From Frigidibacter sp. SD6-1 (lineage in GTDB: Bacteria > Pseudomonadota > Alphaproteobacteria > Rhodobacterales > Rhodobacteraceae): a DNA stretch of 64,000 bases. Below are positions 8,110 to 16,106 of the stretch, piece after piece (position 1 is the first letter of the stretch; each line of letters begins with the position of its first letter). The stretch lies in assembly GCF_030143255.1 (NCBI RefSeq), contig NZ_JARJNR010000009.1, positions 53,854 to 117,853 of the forward strand. The letters are read 5' to 3'. The notes beneath the pieces are model-generated. The model was not told the origin of the DNA. It saw nothing but the letters and a program-made list of their open reading frames with translations, and made no database searches. The position numbers were made by a program, and so were the translations under genes.

Positions 8110-8525
8110 TCGCTGAGAACGCCCGCCAGCATACCGCCGCCGAGAAGAGCGAGCAAGAAGTCGGCCGCGACCATCCGCTGCACGATCTCGGCGGCGATGC
8201 CGATCAGCCCCATGATCGCCTCGGTCGGTGTGTCGTAATATTTGCGGACGGCCTGGACGAGCATCTCCTCGGTCGAAAACAGCACCAGCGCGAGTGCGAG
8301 CGCCCCGAGCGAGGCACGCAACCCGGCATTGGCCGACGGCCACCAGCCCTCACCGGTCGCAGGGCCAAGGATGCGCCAGCCGCAGACGATGCCTATGATG
8401 GCGCTGAGTGGCGAGAAGGCGCCGAACTGGGTGCCCGCAGGCATATGCGGCTTGAAGATCTCGGCGCTCAGGAAGGCGACCAGCGCCATGCCGAACGCTG
8501 CGAAAAGTTTGGAAGCGGTAGGCAT
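8085..8525 (-). CDS. trgA: TrgA family membrane protein
   Basis: Membrane protein of 146 residues with four predicted helices: about 5-23 (LFAAFGMALVAFLSAEIF), 37-54 (AFSPLSAIIGIVCGWRI), 66-84 (ASLGALALALVLFSTEEM) and 105-135. Characteristic TrgA features are the opening MPTASKLFAA, the KPHMPAGTQFGAFSP segment and KYYDTPTEAIMGL. The ATG (8525-8523) directly follows the cfa stop codon without spacer. TrgA is linked with TrgB to tellurite resistance in R. sphaeroides; mechanism unknown. Probably co-transcribed with cfa and trgB. Confidence 0.88.
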   Translation of the reverse strand: MPTASKLFAAFGMALVAFLSAEIFKPHMPAGTQFGAFSPLSAIIGIVCGWRILGPATGEGWWPSANAGLRASLGALALALVLFSTEEMLVQAVRKYYDTPTEAIMGLIGIAAEIVQRMVAADFLLALLGGGMLAGVLSEWAGRRWS

Positions 8526-9740
8526 TCAGGGCACCGGCCTTTCAACTGTAATCTGAGTCACATCGCAATTGCCGAAGCGGAAAGCCCCGGCGCAGGAGGT
8601 CAGGTAGAAGTTCCACATCCGGCGGAACCGTTCGTCGAACCCGAGCCTCGACACCTCGTCCCACCGCGCGTTGAAGGTTTCGTGCCAGCGTCTCAGCGTC
8701 TGACTGTAGCTTTCGCCGAATTCGAACGACCCCACAAGCCCGAGCCCCGCGCGCGCCACTTCGGCGCGCAGCGCCGTGGGTGAGGGCAGCATGCCACCGG
8801 GGAAGATGTATTTCTGAATGAAATCCACGCCCTTGCGATAGACCTCGAAGCGCTTCTCCTGCAGCGTGATGATCTGCAGCGTCGCCTTCCGGCCGGGCTT
8901 CAGCCGCTCGCGCAAAGTGTCGAAATAGATCGGCCAGTATTTCTCGCCCACCGCCTCGAACATCTCGATGGACGCGATGCCGTCATACTGGCCTCTTTCG
9001 TCGCGATAATCCTGCAGCTTGATCTCGACCCGGTCGGCAAGGCCCGCCCGCTTCATCCGCGCGACCGCGAAGTCGTGCTGGGCCTGGCTGATCGTCAGGC
9101 CGGTGACCTTCAGCCCGCGTTCGCCCGCCGCATATTCGGCGAAACCGCCCCAGCCGCAGCCGATCTCCAGCACATGATCGCCGGGCTGGGCGCCGATCCG
9201 GTCGACCATCGAGGCATATTTCGCCCGCTGCGCCGCCTCGAGGCTGTCCTGGCCGCTGCGGAAGAGCGCCGAGGAATAGGTCATCGTATCGTCAAGCCAG
9301 AGCCGGTAGAATTCGTTCCCGAGGTCATAGTGATAGGCGATGTTCTTCTTTGCCTGCCGCTTGGTGTTGGCGTTCATCCAGTGGCGCAGCCGTTCCAGCG
9401 CCCGCAGGAAGCCCATGCCGGGAAAGCCGTCATAGAGACTGTCATTGCCGTCATGGATGAGGTCCATGAAGGCCTGAAGATCGGGCGTCGACCAGCCGCC
9501 TTCGAGATAGGCCTCGGAAAACCCCAGGTCGCCCTCGCGGATCAGCCGCGCGAATATGTCCGGATCATGGACCGTGATTTCTGCCACCGGTCCGGCCGCC
9601 TTTCCCTCTGCGCGGAAACGCCGCCCGTCCTCCAGAACGAAATCCAGTCGTCCGCGGTTCAATGTCTGGGCGATCTGAAAGACCTGCGCAAAATAGCGCG
9701 GCAGGCGGGCCTGTCCCTCTGTTGTCGTCAGAACATCCAT
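8526..9740 (-). CDS. cfa: Cyclopropane-fatty-acyl-phospholipid synthase family protein
   Basis: S-adenosylmethionine-dependent enzyme of 404 residues that would modify unsaturated acyl chains of membrane phospholipids. The SAM-binding motif VLEIGCGWGGFAEYAA is near residue 190, followed by GLTISQAQHDFA. Other Cfa hallmarks are NIAYHYDLGNEFYRLWLDD, MTYSSALF, IEMFEAVGEKYWP and QKYIFPGGMLPS. The N-terminal third (residues 25-100) is the usual lipid-binding domain. Start at 9740 with GGGGGA upstream. It sits between the photolyase and trgA as in the R. sphaeroides tellurite locus, so it may belong to an envelope or oxidative-stress response. Confidence 0.93.
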   Translation of the reverse strand: MDVLTTTEGQARLPRYFAQVFQIAQTLNRGRLDFVLEDGRRFRAEGKAAGPVAEITVHDPDIFARLIREGDLGFSEAYLEGGWSTPDLQAFMDLIHDGNDSLYDGFPGMGFLRALERLRHWMNANTKRQAKKNIAYHYDLGNEFYRLWLDDTMTYSSALFRSGQDSLEAAQRAKYASMVDRIGAQPGDHVLEIGCGWGGFAEYAAGERGLKVTGLTISQAQHDFAVARMKRAGLADRVEIKLQDYRDERGQYDGIASIEMFEAVGEKYWPIYFDTLRERLKPGRKATLQIITLQEKRFEVYRKGVDFIQKYIFPGGMLPSPTALRAEVARAGLGLVGSFEFGESYSQTLRRWHETFNARWDEVSRLGFDERFRRMWNFYLTSCAGAFRFGNCDVTQITVERPVP

Positions 9741-9802
9741 GTCGCATCCCCCGATGGCAGGAGCTTAGCGCAAGAAAATCCGCCCGGGCAACGATTTCGT
9801 GA

Positions 9803-11227
9803 TCACTGGTCCCGGAAGCGCTCGTAGGCGGCTAGGGCCTGGGCGCGCCCGGCGGAATGTTCAATGATTGGTTCTGGATAGTGGGTGGTCCTGTCGAGGG
9901 TCCAGCATCGGGGTACCGCATCGAAATAGGCGTCGGCGAGAGCGCCGCGCCGGTCGCCGCCCGCGCCGAGGAAGCGGTTGCGGTAGACGCCTGCCGGATC
10001 GAAACGGTCGGCTTGCGCGTCGGGATTGAAGATACGGAAATAGGGCGCGGCATCCGGCCCCGAGCCCGCGACCCATTGCCAGCCGAGTGCGTTCGAGGCC
10101 GGATCCCAGTCGGTCAGGCACTCGGCGAACCAGGCCTGCCCGACCCGCCAGTCGGTCAGAAGATGCTTGGTCAGGTACGAGGCCGCGACCATCCGCACCC
10201 GGTTGTGCATCCGTCCGGTGACATACATCTCGCGCACTCCCGCATCGACGAACGGCACGCCGGTGATGCCGCGCCGCCAGCGTTCGGCATCGTCATTGTC
10301 GGCCCGCCAGGGGAAGGCCTCCCAGCCCTTGCGCCAGTTTTCGGTGGCAAGCGACGGGTCGTGATACATCAGGTGCCAGGCGAAGTCCCTCCAGGCAAGC
10401 TCCGAGAGGACCTTCTCCCCCGGCCGGTCGAGCGTTGCGTCCTGATCCGTGCGCGCCATCACCTCGGCCCAGATGCGCCGGGGCGAAATCTCGCCCCAGG
10501 CCAGATGATCCGACAGGCCGGAGGTCGCTGCCTCGCCCGGAAAATCGCGGCGTTCGGCATAAAGACGGAGCGGGCCTTCAAGAAAGGCCGACAGGCGGGC
10601 AAGTGCCGCCGCCTCGCCCGGCGCGATGTGCGGCCGCAGGATCGCCGCGCCCCGGTTCATCGGCGCCGCCATTCGCCAGTCCGCGAGGTCATCGCTCGCG
10701 GGCCAGTCTTGCGGGCGGCGCAAGGTGCCGGGCGCGGCAAGCGGCGGTGCGACCTCACCCTGTCGCAGGCGCCGCCAGAAGGGGGTGAAGACCGAATAGG
10801 CCTGGCCCGCCTGCGTCAGCACCTGCGTCGGTTCATGCAGGAGAGCGCCGGGAAAGCTGCGCGCCGTCAGGCCAGCCGCCGCCGCCCAGGCCTTGATGGC
10901 CTTGTCGCGGTCGATGTGGGCGGGCTCGTAGTAGCGCGTCCAGTGGATGGCCGCAGCGCCGGTTTCCGCCACCAGCGCCTTCAGCACGTCAAGCGCCCTG
11001 CCCCGCCGAAGGATCAGCCGCATCCCGCGCCGCTCCAGCGCCGAGGTCAGGGCTTCGACCCCGAGGCCGAGACGGAAGCGCGGCGCGGCGCCGAGCGGCT
11101 CTACCGTCTCGTCATGGATGAAGAGCGGCAGGATCGGCCGTCCGGTCTCGGCGGCGGCAACAAGAGCGGGATGATCGTCGAGCCTGAGGTCGCGGCGGAA
11201 CCAGACGATCACCGGGCCGTCGGCCAT
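9803..11227 (-). CDS. phrB: Deoxyribodipyrimidine photolyase
   Basis: Light-driven repair of cyclobutane pyrimidine dimers; 474 residues, the class I CPD photolyase length. N-terminal Rossmann/antenna domain begins VIVWFRRDLRLDDHPAL; the C-terminal FAD-binding domain shows LSELAWRDFAWHLMYHDP, TGVPFVDAGVREMYVTGRMHNRVRM (N-terminal part of the FAD signature), VASYLTKHLLTDWR and WQWVAGSGPDAAPYFRIFNP. The tryptophan-rich FAD pocket is intact, so it should be active. Lies upstream of cfa with a 62-bp gap and starts 10 bp after the stop of the class V aminotransferase gene, so all five minus-strand genes here may be one transcript. Confidence 0.95.
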   Translation of the reverse strand: MADGPVIVWFRRDLRLDDHPALVAAAETGRPILPLFIHDETVEPLGAAPRFRLGLGVEALTSALERRGMRLILRRGRALDVLKALVAETGAAAIHWTRYYEPAHIDRDKAIKAWAAAAGLTARSFPGALLHEPTQVLTQAGQAYSVFTPFWRRLRQGEVAPPLAAPGTLRRPQDWPASDDLADWRMAAPMNRGAAILRPHIAPGEAAALARLSAFLEGPLRLYAERRDFPGEAATSGLSDHLAWGEISPRRIWAEVMARTDQDATLDRPGEKVLSELAWRDFAWHLMYHDPSLATENWRKGWEAFPWRADNDDAERWRRGITGVPFVDAGVREMYVTGRMHNRVRMVAASYLTKHLLTDWRVGQAWFAECLTDWDPASNALGWQWVAGSGPDAAPYFRIFNPDAQADRFDPAGVYRNRFLGAGGDRRGALADAYFDAVPRCWTLDRTTHYPEPIIEHSAGRAQALAAYERFRDQ

Positions 11228-11237
11228 CCCGCCCCCC

Positions 11238-12485
11238 TCAGAGCACGCGGTCGAGTGCGGCGATCAGGCGGCTCACATCCTGGGGCGAGGTGTAATGGGT
11301 CATCGAGAGCCTCAGCACGCCTTTGTCGAGATCAACGCCCATCGCCGTCAGCGGCCGGACGGCGTAGAAATCGCCCGCCCAGCAATTGATCCCCTCGCGC
11401 CCCAGCGCCTCCGACACCGGCTCTGCCGCGCGGTCGAGCGCTGCGGCAACCGTCGGTGCCCGGCGCGCCGCATCGCGCGGGCCGATCAGGCGCAGGTCGT
11501 TGCGCGCGGCGAGATAGTCGAGGAGCGGCTGGCAGATGGCAATTTCGTGGGCGCGCATCAGATCATGGACCGCCGCGCCGCGCTTTGCCGCGTCGGGCTC
11601 GGGCGCGAAATGCCTCTCATTGAGCGCATCGAAATAATCGGCCATTCCGGCGCTTGCGGCGATCTGGGCGTGATCGGGACCGGCGGGGGTGAAACGCTTG
11701 TAGAGCGTGTCGCCATTGAAATAATGGCCCTGGTTCGGCAGGTCGAACCCGAAGGCCTCGCGGATCACCATGATGCCCTGATGGGGGCCGTAGACCTTGT
11801 AGGCCGAGAAAAGATAGATATCGGCGCCGAGGTCGGCGACATTCGGCAGGCCGTGGGGCGCGTAGCTGACGCCATCCACGCAGACCGCAGCGCCCGCCGC
11901 ATGGGCGGTGGAAGCGATCTCGGCCACGGGGTTGATCTCTGCCACAACGTTCGAGCAATGCGGGAAGCAGACAAGCCTGACCTTGCCGTCGGCAAGAAGC
12001 GGCTTGAGGCGTGCGGGGTCGAGATGCCCGGTCGCCGGATCGATCTGCCATTCCCGAACCTCGATCCCGTCTTCGGCCAGCCGCCGCCATGGGCCGGAAT
12101 TGGCCTCGTGATCCTGATTGGTCACGACGATCGCGCCGCCCTTGTCGGTCAGCCAGCGCCGGACAGCCTGCGCCAGGACATAGGTGTTCGCGGTCGTCGA
12201 GGGGCCGAAGGACAGTTCCTGCCGCTTCACCCCCATCATCGCCGCAAGGCGGGTGCGCGCCTCATCCATCTCCGCCCCGCCCGCCTGAGCGGCGGCGTAG
12301 GGCGCGTAGGGCTGTACCTTGCGTTCGCGGTAGAAGCGCGTCAGCCGGTCGATCACCGGCTGGCAGGCATAGGAGCCACCGGCATTTTCAAAGAAGGCCT
12401 GTTCGGCAAGGCCCGGCACCGCGAAGGCCGGGAACTGGCTGCGCACATAGGCGAGGTCGAGGGTCGTCACATCTGTCTCCATCAT
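11238..12485 (-). CDS. Class V aminotransferase, cysteine desulfurase-like
   Basis: PLP enzyme of 415 residues of the cysteine desulfurase/isopenicillin epimerase group. Start at 12485 or 12482 (two consecutive ATGs); no clear Shine-Dalgarno. PLP-site features: SFGPSTTANTYVLAQ, TNQDHEANSGPWRRLA, FPHCSNVVAEINPV, VCVDGVSYAPHGLPNV and the Schiff-base lysine in DIYLFSAYKVYGPHQG. A catalytic cysteine loop as in IscS/SufS is not obvious, so it may be a related lyase rather than a sulfur donor; no other Fe-S assembly genes are nearby. It is divergent from the solute-binding protein gene at 12766. Specific substrate unknown. Confidence 0.8.
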   Translation of the reverse strand: MMETDVTTLDLAYVRSQFPAFAVPGLAEQAFFENAGGSYACQPVIDRLTRFYRERKVQPYAPYAAAQAGGAEMDEARTRLAAMMGVKRQELSFGPSTTANTYVLAQAVRRWLTDKGGAIVVTNQDHEANSGPWRRLAEDGIEVREWQIDPATGHLDPARLKPLLADGKVRLVCFPHCSNVVAEINPVAEIASTAHAAGAAVCVDGVSYAPHGLPNVADLGADIYLFSAYKVYGPHQGIMVIREAFGFDLPNQGHYFNGDTLYKRFTPAGPDHAQIAASAGMADYFDALNERHFAPEPDAAKRGAAVHDLMRAHEIAICQPLLDYLAARNDLRLIGPRDAARRAPTVAAALDRAAEPVSEALGREGINCWAGDFYAVRPLTAMGVDLDKGVLRLSMTHYTSPQDVSRLIAALDRVL

Positions 12486-12765
12486 CCGAAGGGCCGATCG
12501 CCGGGAGCGCCCGGCAGGCAGCCGCCAAAGGGGCTGACAGGTCTTCCTGCCGAGCCGCAATCGCCCATGGTCGAGGAGGTGCGGCAGATCCGTCAGGCCG
12601 GATCGCCGCAAAGTCTATCCATCGCGCCCAGTCCCGTGAAGCCCGCCACAGAAAATTTTCCTTCGCTGCCCGCCGATTAGCCCGCAAGATTTCCAAGATC
12701 GAATCAAAAGACTTGCGATGTCATTCTTGGTGGTTATGATTTGATCATATTCTGGGGAGGATAGA
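12486..12765 (+). promoter_or_regulatory. Divergent promoter region with TTTGATCA operator-like site
   Basis: 280 bp between the class V aminotransferase and the first orphan binding protein; no gene seen. Just before the latter lies ATGAT-TTG-ATCAT (12736-12748), containing TTTGATCA as in the palindrome at 5291-5300 in front of the aminotransferase gene. A strong ribosome site GGGGAGG precedes the ATG at 12766. Regulation by the GntR protein encoded at 4534 is a testable guess. Confidence 0.45.
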
Positions 12766-13812
12766 ATGATCAAAAGAACACTTCTGGCCGCGACGGCCAT
12801 TGTCTCGCTTACCCTGCCTGTCATGGCGGCGGACGCAGAGCTGACGGTGATGGACTGGGCGGGTTACGAGATCGAGGGCTTCTATGCCGACTATACGGCG
12901 AAGCACAACAACTCGCCGACCTATTCGCTGTTTGCGTCCGATGACGAAGCGTTCCAGCGGGCCGTCTCGGGCTTCAAGGCCGATGTCGTCCATCCCTGCT
13001 CGACCTTCGTGGACAAGTACCGCGAAGCCGGGCTGATCGAACCATGGGATGAAAGCAAGCTGACCTCTGTCGCCCAACTGGACCCGAACTTCCTTGCGTC
13101 GCCCTCGATCAAGGACGACCAGGGCCTGTGGTTCCTGCCGTTCGACTGGGGCGCGACCGCGGTCGCCTACAATACGAACGAGGTTCCGGCCGAAGATATC
13201 GCCAGCCTGAACATCTTCATCGATCCGAAATATCAGGGCCGCACCTCGCTGCCGAATTCGTCGGAAGATGTCTGGGCGCTGGCCTATCTCGCCACCGGCA
13301 CGACCTCGTGGGTGTCGATCAGCGACGAACAGTTCGACGCAGCGGCCGAGTGGCTGCGCAAGGCGCATCAGAACGTCCGGGCCTACTGGAACGATTCGGC
13401 GGAACTGAGCCAGCTCATGGCGTCGGGCGAAGTGCTGGTCGGCTGGGCCTGGAACGATGCCGTTGCCCTGCTGCAGGACGAAGGCTTCCCGGTCGGCTAT
13501 CAGCGCGAAGCTGCCGAGGGGTCGTCGACCTGGTTCTGCGGCTATGTGAACATGAAGAACGCACCCGGCAACGAAGACAAGGCCTATGACTTCGTCAACT
13601 CGCTGCTTCGCGCCGATGCGGCTGGCGTAATCGTCGACGAACTTGGCGTCGGCCATTCCAACGCAACCGGCATGGGCGTGATACCTGCCGAGACCCTGGC
13701 GACGGCTGGTCTCGGTGCCGCGAACGCACCCATCCTCGCACAGGTGCCGAAGGATCCTGCCCTTCACGAAAAGATGTTGCAGACCTTCGAGAACATCAAA
13801 GCCGGTTTCTGA
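12766..13812 (+). CDS. Polyamine-type extracellular solute-binding protein (orphan), copy 1
   Basis: Periplasmic binding protein of 348 residues of the PotD/PotF family. Signal peptide MIKRTLLAATAIVSLTLPVMA with cleavage at VMA-ADAE; GGGGAGG ribosome site. Family features: LTVMDWAGYEIEGFYADY, FASDDEAFQRAVSGFKADVVHPC, FLPFDWGATAVAYNTNEVPAED, SLPNSSEDVWALAYLATG and GSSTWFCGYVNMKNAPGNEDKAYDF (first part quoted is the shared core). No permease or ATPase gene accompanies it, so it must serve a transporter encoded elsewhere or act as a chemosensory/partner protein. The paralogue at 13980 follows in the same direction. Confidence 0.88.
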   Translation: MIKRTLLAATAIVSLTLPVMAADAELTVMDWAGYEIEGFYADYTAKHNNSPTYSLFASDDEAFQRAVSGFKADVVHPCSTFVDKYREAGLIEPWDESKLTSVAQLDPNFLASPSIKDDQGLWFLPFDWGATAVAYNTNEVPAEDIASLNIFIDPKYQGRTSLPNSSEDVWALAYLATGTTSWVSISDEQFDAAAEWLRKAHQNVRAYWNDSAELSQLMASGEVLVGWAWNDAVALLQDEGFPVGYQREAAEGSSTWFCGYVNMKNAPGNEDKAYDFVNSLLRADAAGVIVDELGVGHSNATGMGVIPAETLATAGLGAANAPILAQVPKDPALHEKMLQTFENIKAGF

Positions 13813-13851
13813 CGGTTTTTGCAATAACGTCATACCTTTAGGCCAAGGCAC

Positions 13852-13885
13852 AGGGCCTGCGTCGGCCAAGCACCGCGCAGGCCCT
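13852..13885 (+). terminator. Hairpin between the two binding-protein genes
   Basis: Perfect 10-bp stem AGGGCCTGCG (13852-13861) with CGCAGGCCCT (13876-13885), 14-nt loop, 40 bases after the first gene. The following bases (CACCTTGCCC) are not a U-tract, so it may stabilise the first message or attenuate read-through rather than terminate fully. Confidence 0.55.
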
Positions 13886-13979
13886 CACCTTGCCCTTGCA
13901 ACTCCTCGGGCGGCAGGCATAGTTGCCCGCGGTATCCCCGCCCCGGATCCTTGCCGGGGCTTCCACTCTGGAGGCTATC

Positions 13980-15029
13980 TTGAAATTACACTCCCTGCTC
14001 GCGGCCTCGGTCGCAGCTCTTGCTCTCTCCTTGCCCGCGCGCGCGGCCGATCCCGATCTTCTGGTCCTCGACTGGGCCGGGTTCGAGGTCGAAGGCCTTT
14101 ATCAGGCCTACAAGGACAAGAACGGCGACGGCCCGACCTACACGTTCTTCGGCTCCGACGACGAGGCCTTCCAGAAGGTTGCCTCGGGATTCAAGTCCGA
14201 CGTGACCCACCCCTGCTCGCAGATGGTGTCCAAATACCGCGAAGCGGGCCTGATCGAGCCCTGGGACATTTCGAAAATCCCGGAGTTCGCCAATATCGAC
14301 CCGAAATTCCTCAATTCGCCGGTCTTTCAGGATGACGGTGGCGTCTGGTACATCCCGACCGACTGGGGTGTGACCGCCGTCGCCTACAATACCGATGAAG
14401 TGCCGGTCGAGGATGTCGCCTCGCTTCAGGTCTTCGCCGACCCGAAATACGAAGGCCGCGTCTCGCTGCCAAACTCGTCGGACGATGTCTGGGCGCTGGC
14501 CTATCTGGCGACCGGCGTGACCGATTGGACCAACATTTCCGACGAACAGTTCACCGCCGCCGCCGACTGGCTGCGCAAGGTTCACCCGAACGTCCGCGCC
14601 TACTGGAACGATCCCGCCGAAATGGCGCAGATCATGGCCTCGGGCGAGGTGCTGATTGCCTGGTCCTGGAACGATGGCGTCGCCTATCTCAAGGCCGACA
14701 ATTATCCGGTCGGCTTCCAGCGCGAGGCCAAGGAAGGGTCGTCGACCTGGTTCTGCGGCTATGTGAACATGAAGGACGGGCCGGGCAACGAAGAGAAGGC
14801 CTATGACTTCATCAATTCCTGGCTGCGCCCCGACGCGGCGCCCGCGCTGATCGAGAATATCGGTTACGGCCTGTCGAACACGCCGGCTATGGCGGCCATG
14901 GACCCGGCGGTGGTCGCTGACGCGGGCCTTGGTGCGATCAATGCGCCGATCCTGCCGCAGGTGCCGAACGACAATGCCCTGCGCGAACGCCAGCTGGCCG
15001 AGTTCGAAAAGATCAAGGCGGGCTTCTGA
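13980..15029 (+). CDS. Polyamine-type extracellular solute-binding protein (orphan), copy 2
   Basis: Paralogue of the preceding gene, 349 residues. The start is a TTG at 13980: GGAGG at 13970-13974 lies 5 bases before it and it opens a clean signal peptide (KLHSLLAASVAALALSLPARA-ADPD); the upstream ATG extension at 13923 is unlikely. Most motifs match copy 1 (LVLDWAGFEVEGLYQAY, TFFGSDDEAFQKVASGFKSD, TDWGVTAVAYNTDEVPVED, SLPNSSDDVWALAYLATGV). A 39-bp stretch (14736-14774) is identical in DNA to 13519-13557, which points to recent duplication or gene conversion. Ligand pocket residues differ modestly, so the two may have split specificities. Confidence 0.88.
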   Translation: MKLHSLLAASVAALALSLPARAADPDLLVLDWAGFEVEGLYQAYKDKNGDGPTYTFFGSDDEAFQKVASGFKSDVTHPCSQMVSKYREAGLIEPWDISKIPEFANIDPKFLNSPVFQDDGGVWYIPTDWGVTAVAYNTDEVPVEDVASLQVFADPKYEGRVSLPNSSDDVWALAYLATGVTDWTNISDEQFTAAADWLRKVHPNVRAYWNDPAEMAQIMASGEVLIAWSWNDGVAYLKADNYPVGFQREAKEGSSTWFCGYVNMKDGPGNEEKAYDFINSWLRPDAAPALIENIGYGLSNTPAMAAMDPAVVADAGLGAINAPILPQVPNDNALRERQLAEFEKIKAGF

Positions 15030-15051
15030 GCCAAAACCTGCCACAAGACCT

Positions 15052-15084
15052 GCTGCCCCGGCCCTGCGCCGGGGCAGCGCTTTT
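15052..15084 (+). terminator. Intrinsic terminator after the second binding-protein gene
   Basis: 11-bp perfect stem GCTGCCCCGGC (15052-15062) with GCCGGGGCAGC (15068-15078), 5-nt loop, followed by GCTTTT. Located 22 bases after the stop codon. Confidence 0.8.
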
Positions 15085-15176
15085 CGGGCGCTTGAGCTTT
15101 GGCCTTCAAGCCTCTAGGTCTGACCGGAGGGCGGCCTGACAGGGCCGCCATCCGTCACAGAGCGACCCGAAGACCG

Positions 15177-16106
15177 ATGAGCCGCGACCGCAGCAGGGCA
15201 CAGATTGCGTTCGACTACGTCTCGAACCTGGCGCTTCGTGGCCTTATCGGCCTGTCGCTTGCCCTGCCCTACCCTGTGCGCGTGGCGGGCATGGGCTGGC
15301 TGATGCGGCGGGTGATCGGCCCCCTCGCCGGATACCGGGGACGGGCCAGGGCCAATCTCGCGCTGATCTGGCCCGAGATGCCGGAAACCGAGCGCCGCAA
15401 GATCGCCGATGACGCCTGCGACAATGCCGGGCGTGCCCTGATCGAGAATTATTCGACCCGCGATCTGATGCGCCGGATGTCCGGGGCCGAAATCCACGGG
15501 CCGGGCCGCGCCGCGCTTGAAGCGGCACGCGATGCCGGGCGGCCGGTGATTCTCGTCTCGGGCCATTTCGGCAATTACGAAGCGGCGCGGGCGGCACTTG
15601 TCGGGCGTGGTTATCATATCGGCGGGCTCTACCGGCCGATGCGCAACAGCTTCTTCAACGAACATTACGTCCGCACGATGGAAGCTTTCGGCGGCCCGGT
15701 CTTTCCGCAAGGCACCCGCGGAACGGCGGGCTTCGTGCGCCATCTCAAGGCGGGCGGGCAGCTTGTCCTCATCTTCGATCAGAATGTGCACGGCGGGCAC
15801 ATCCTGGACTTTCTTGGAAAACCGGCAGCGACCGCGCTGTCAGCAGCCGAGCTGGCGCTGCGCTACGGCGCCGAGCTTATTCCCTTCTATGCGATCCGAA
15901 AGGCTGACGGCATCAGCTTTGAGATCGTGCTTGAGGCGCCCGTGCCGCACACCGACCCCATCAGCATGACGCGCGCCCTCGGCAAGAGCCTTGAAGCACG
16001 CATCGCGGCCAATCCGGGTCAATGGTTCTGGATCCACCGGCGCTGGCGGATCGCCAGGGATCATTACTCGGCCGACGAGCTGGCCGCACATTTCGATCGG
16101 GACTGA
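15177..16106 (+). CDS. Lysophospholipid/lipid A acyltransferase (LpxL/HtrB family)
   Basis: Inner-membrane acyltransferase of 309 residues. ATG at 15177 chosen (MSRDRSRAQIAF); a longer frame upstream is implausible. The HX4E catalytic motif is HFGNYE (H130, E135), preceded by GRPVILVSG; downstream RPMRNSFFNEHYV and GGQLVLIFDQNVHGG are typical. A hydrophobic segment at 20-50 anchors it. Likely adds a secondary acyl chain to lipid A, though the family also acylates other lipids. Its last 43 bp overlap, convergently, the 3' end of the GT17 gene. Confidence 0.87.
   Translation: MSRDRSRAQIAFDYVSNLALRGLIGLSLALPYPVRVAGMGWLMRRVIGPLAGYRGRARANLALIWPEMPETERRKIADDACDNAGRALIENYSTRDLMRRMSGAEIHGPGRAALEAARDAGRPVILVSGHFGNYEAARAALVGRGYHIGGLYRPMRNSFFNEHYVRTMEAFGGPVFPQGTRGTAGFVRHLKAGGQLVLIFDQNVHGGHILDFLGKPAATALSAAELALRYGAELIPFYAIRKADGISFEIVLEAPVPHTDPISMTRALGKSLEARIAANPGQWFWIHRRWRIARDHYSADELAAHFDRD

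Noticed and set aside
13519..14774. 39-bp identical repeats as a possible insertion-sequence boundary
   Set aside because: They lie at equivalent codons of two paralogous genes, so duplication or gene conversion explains them.
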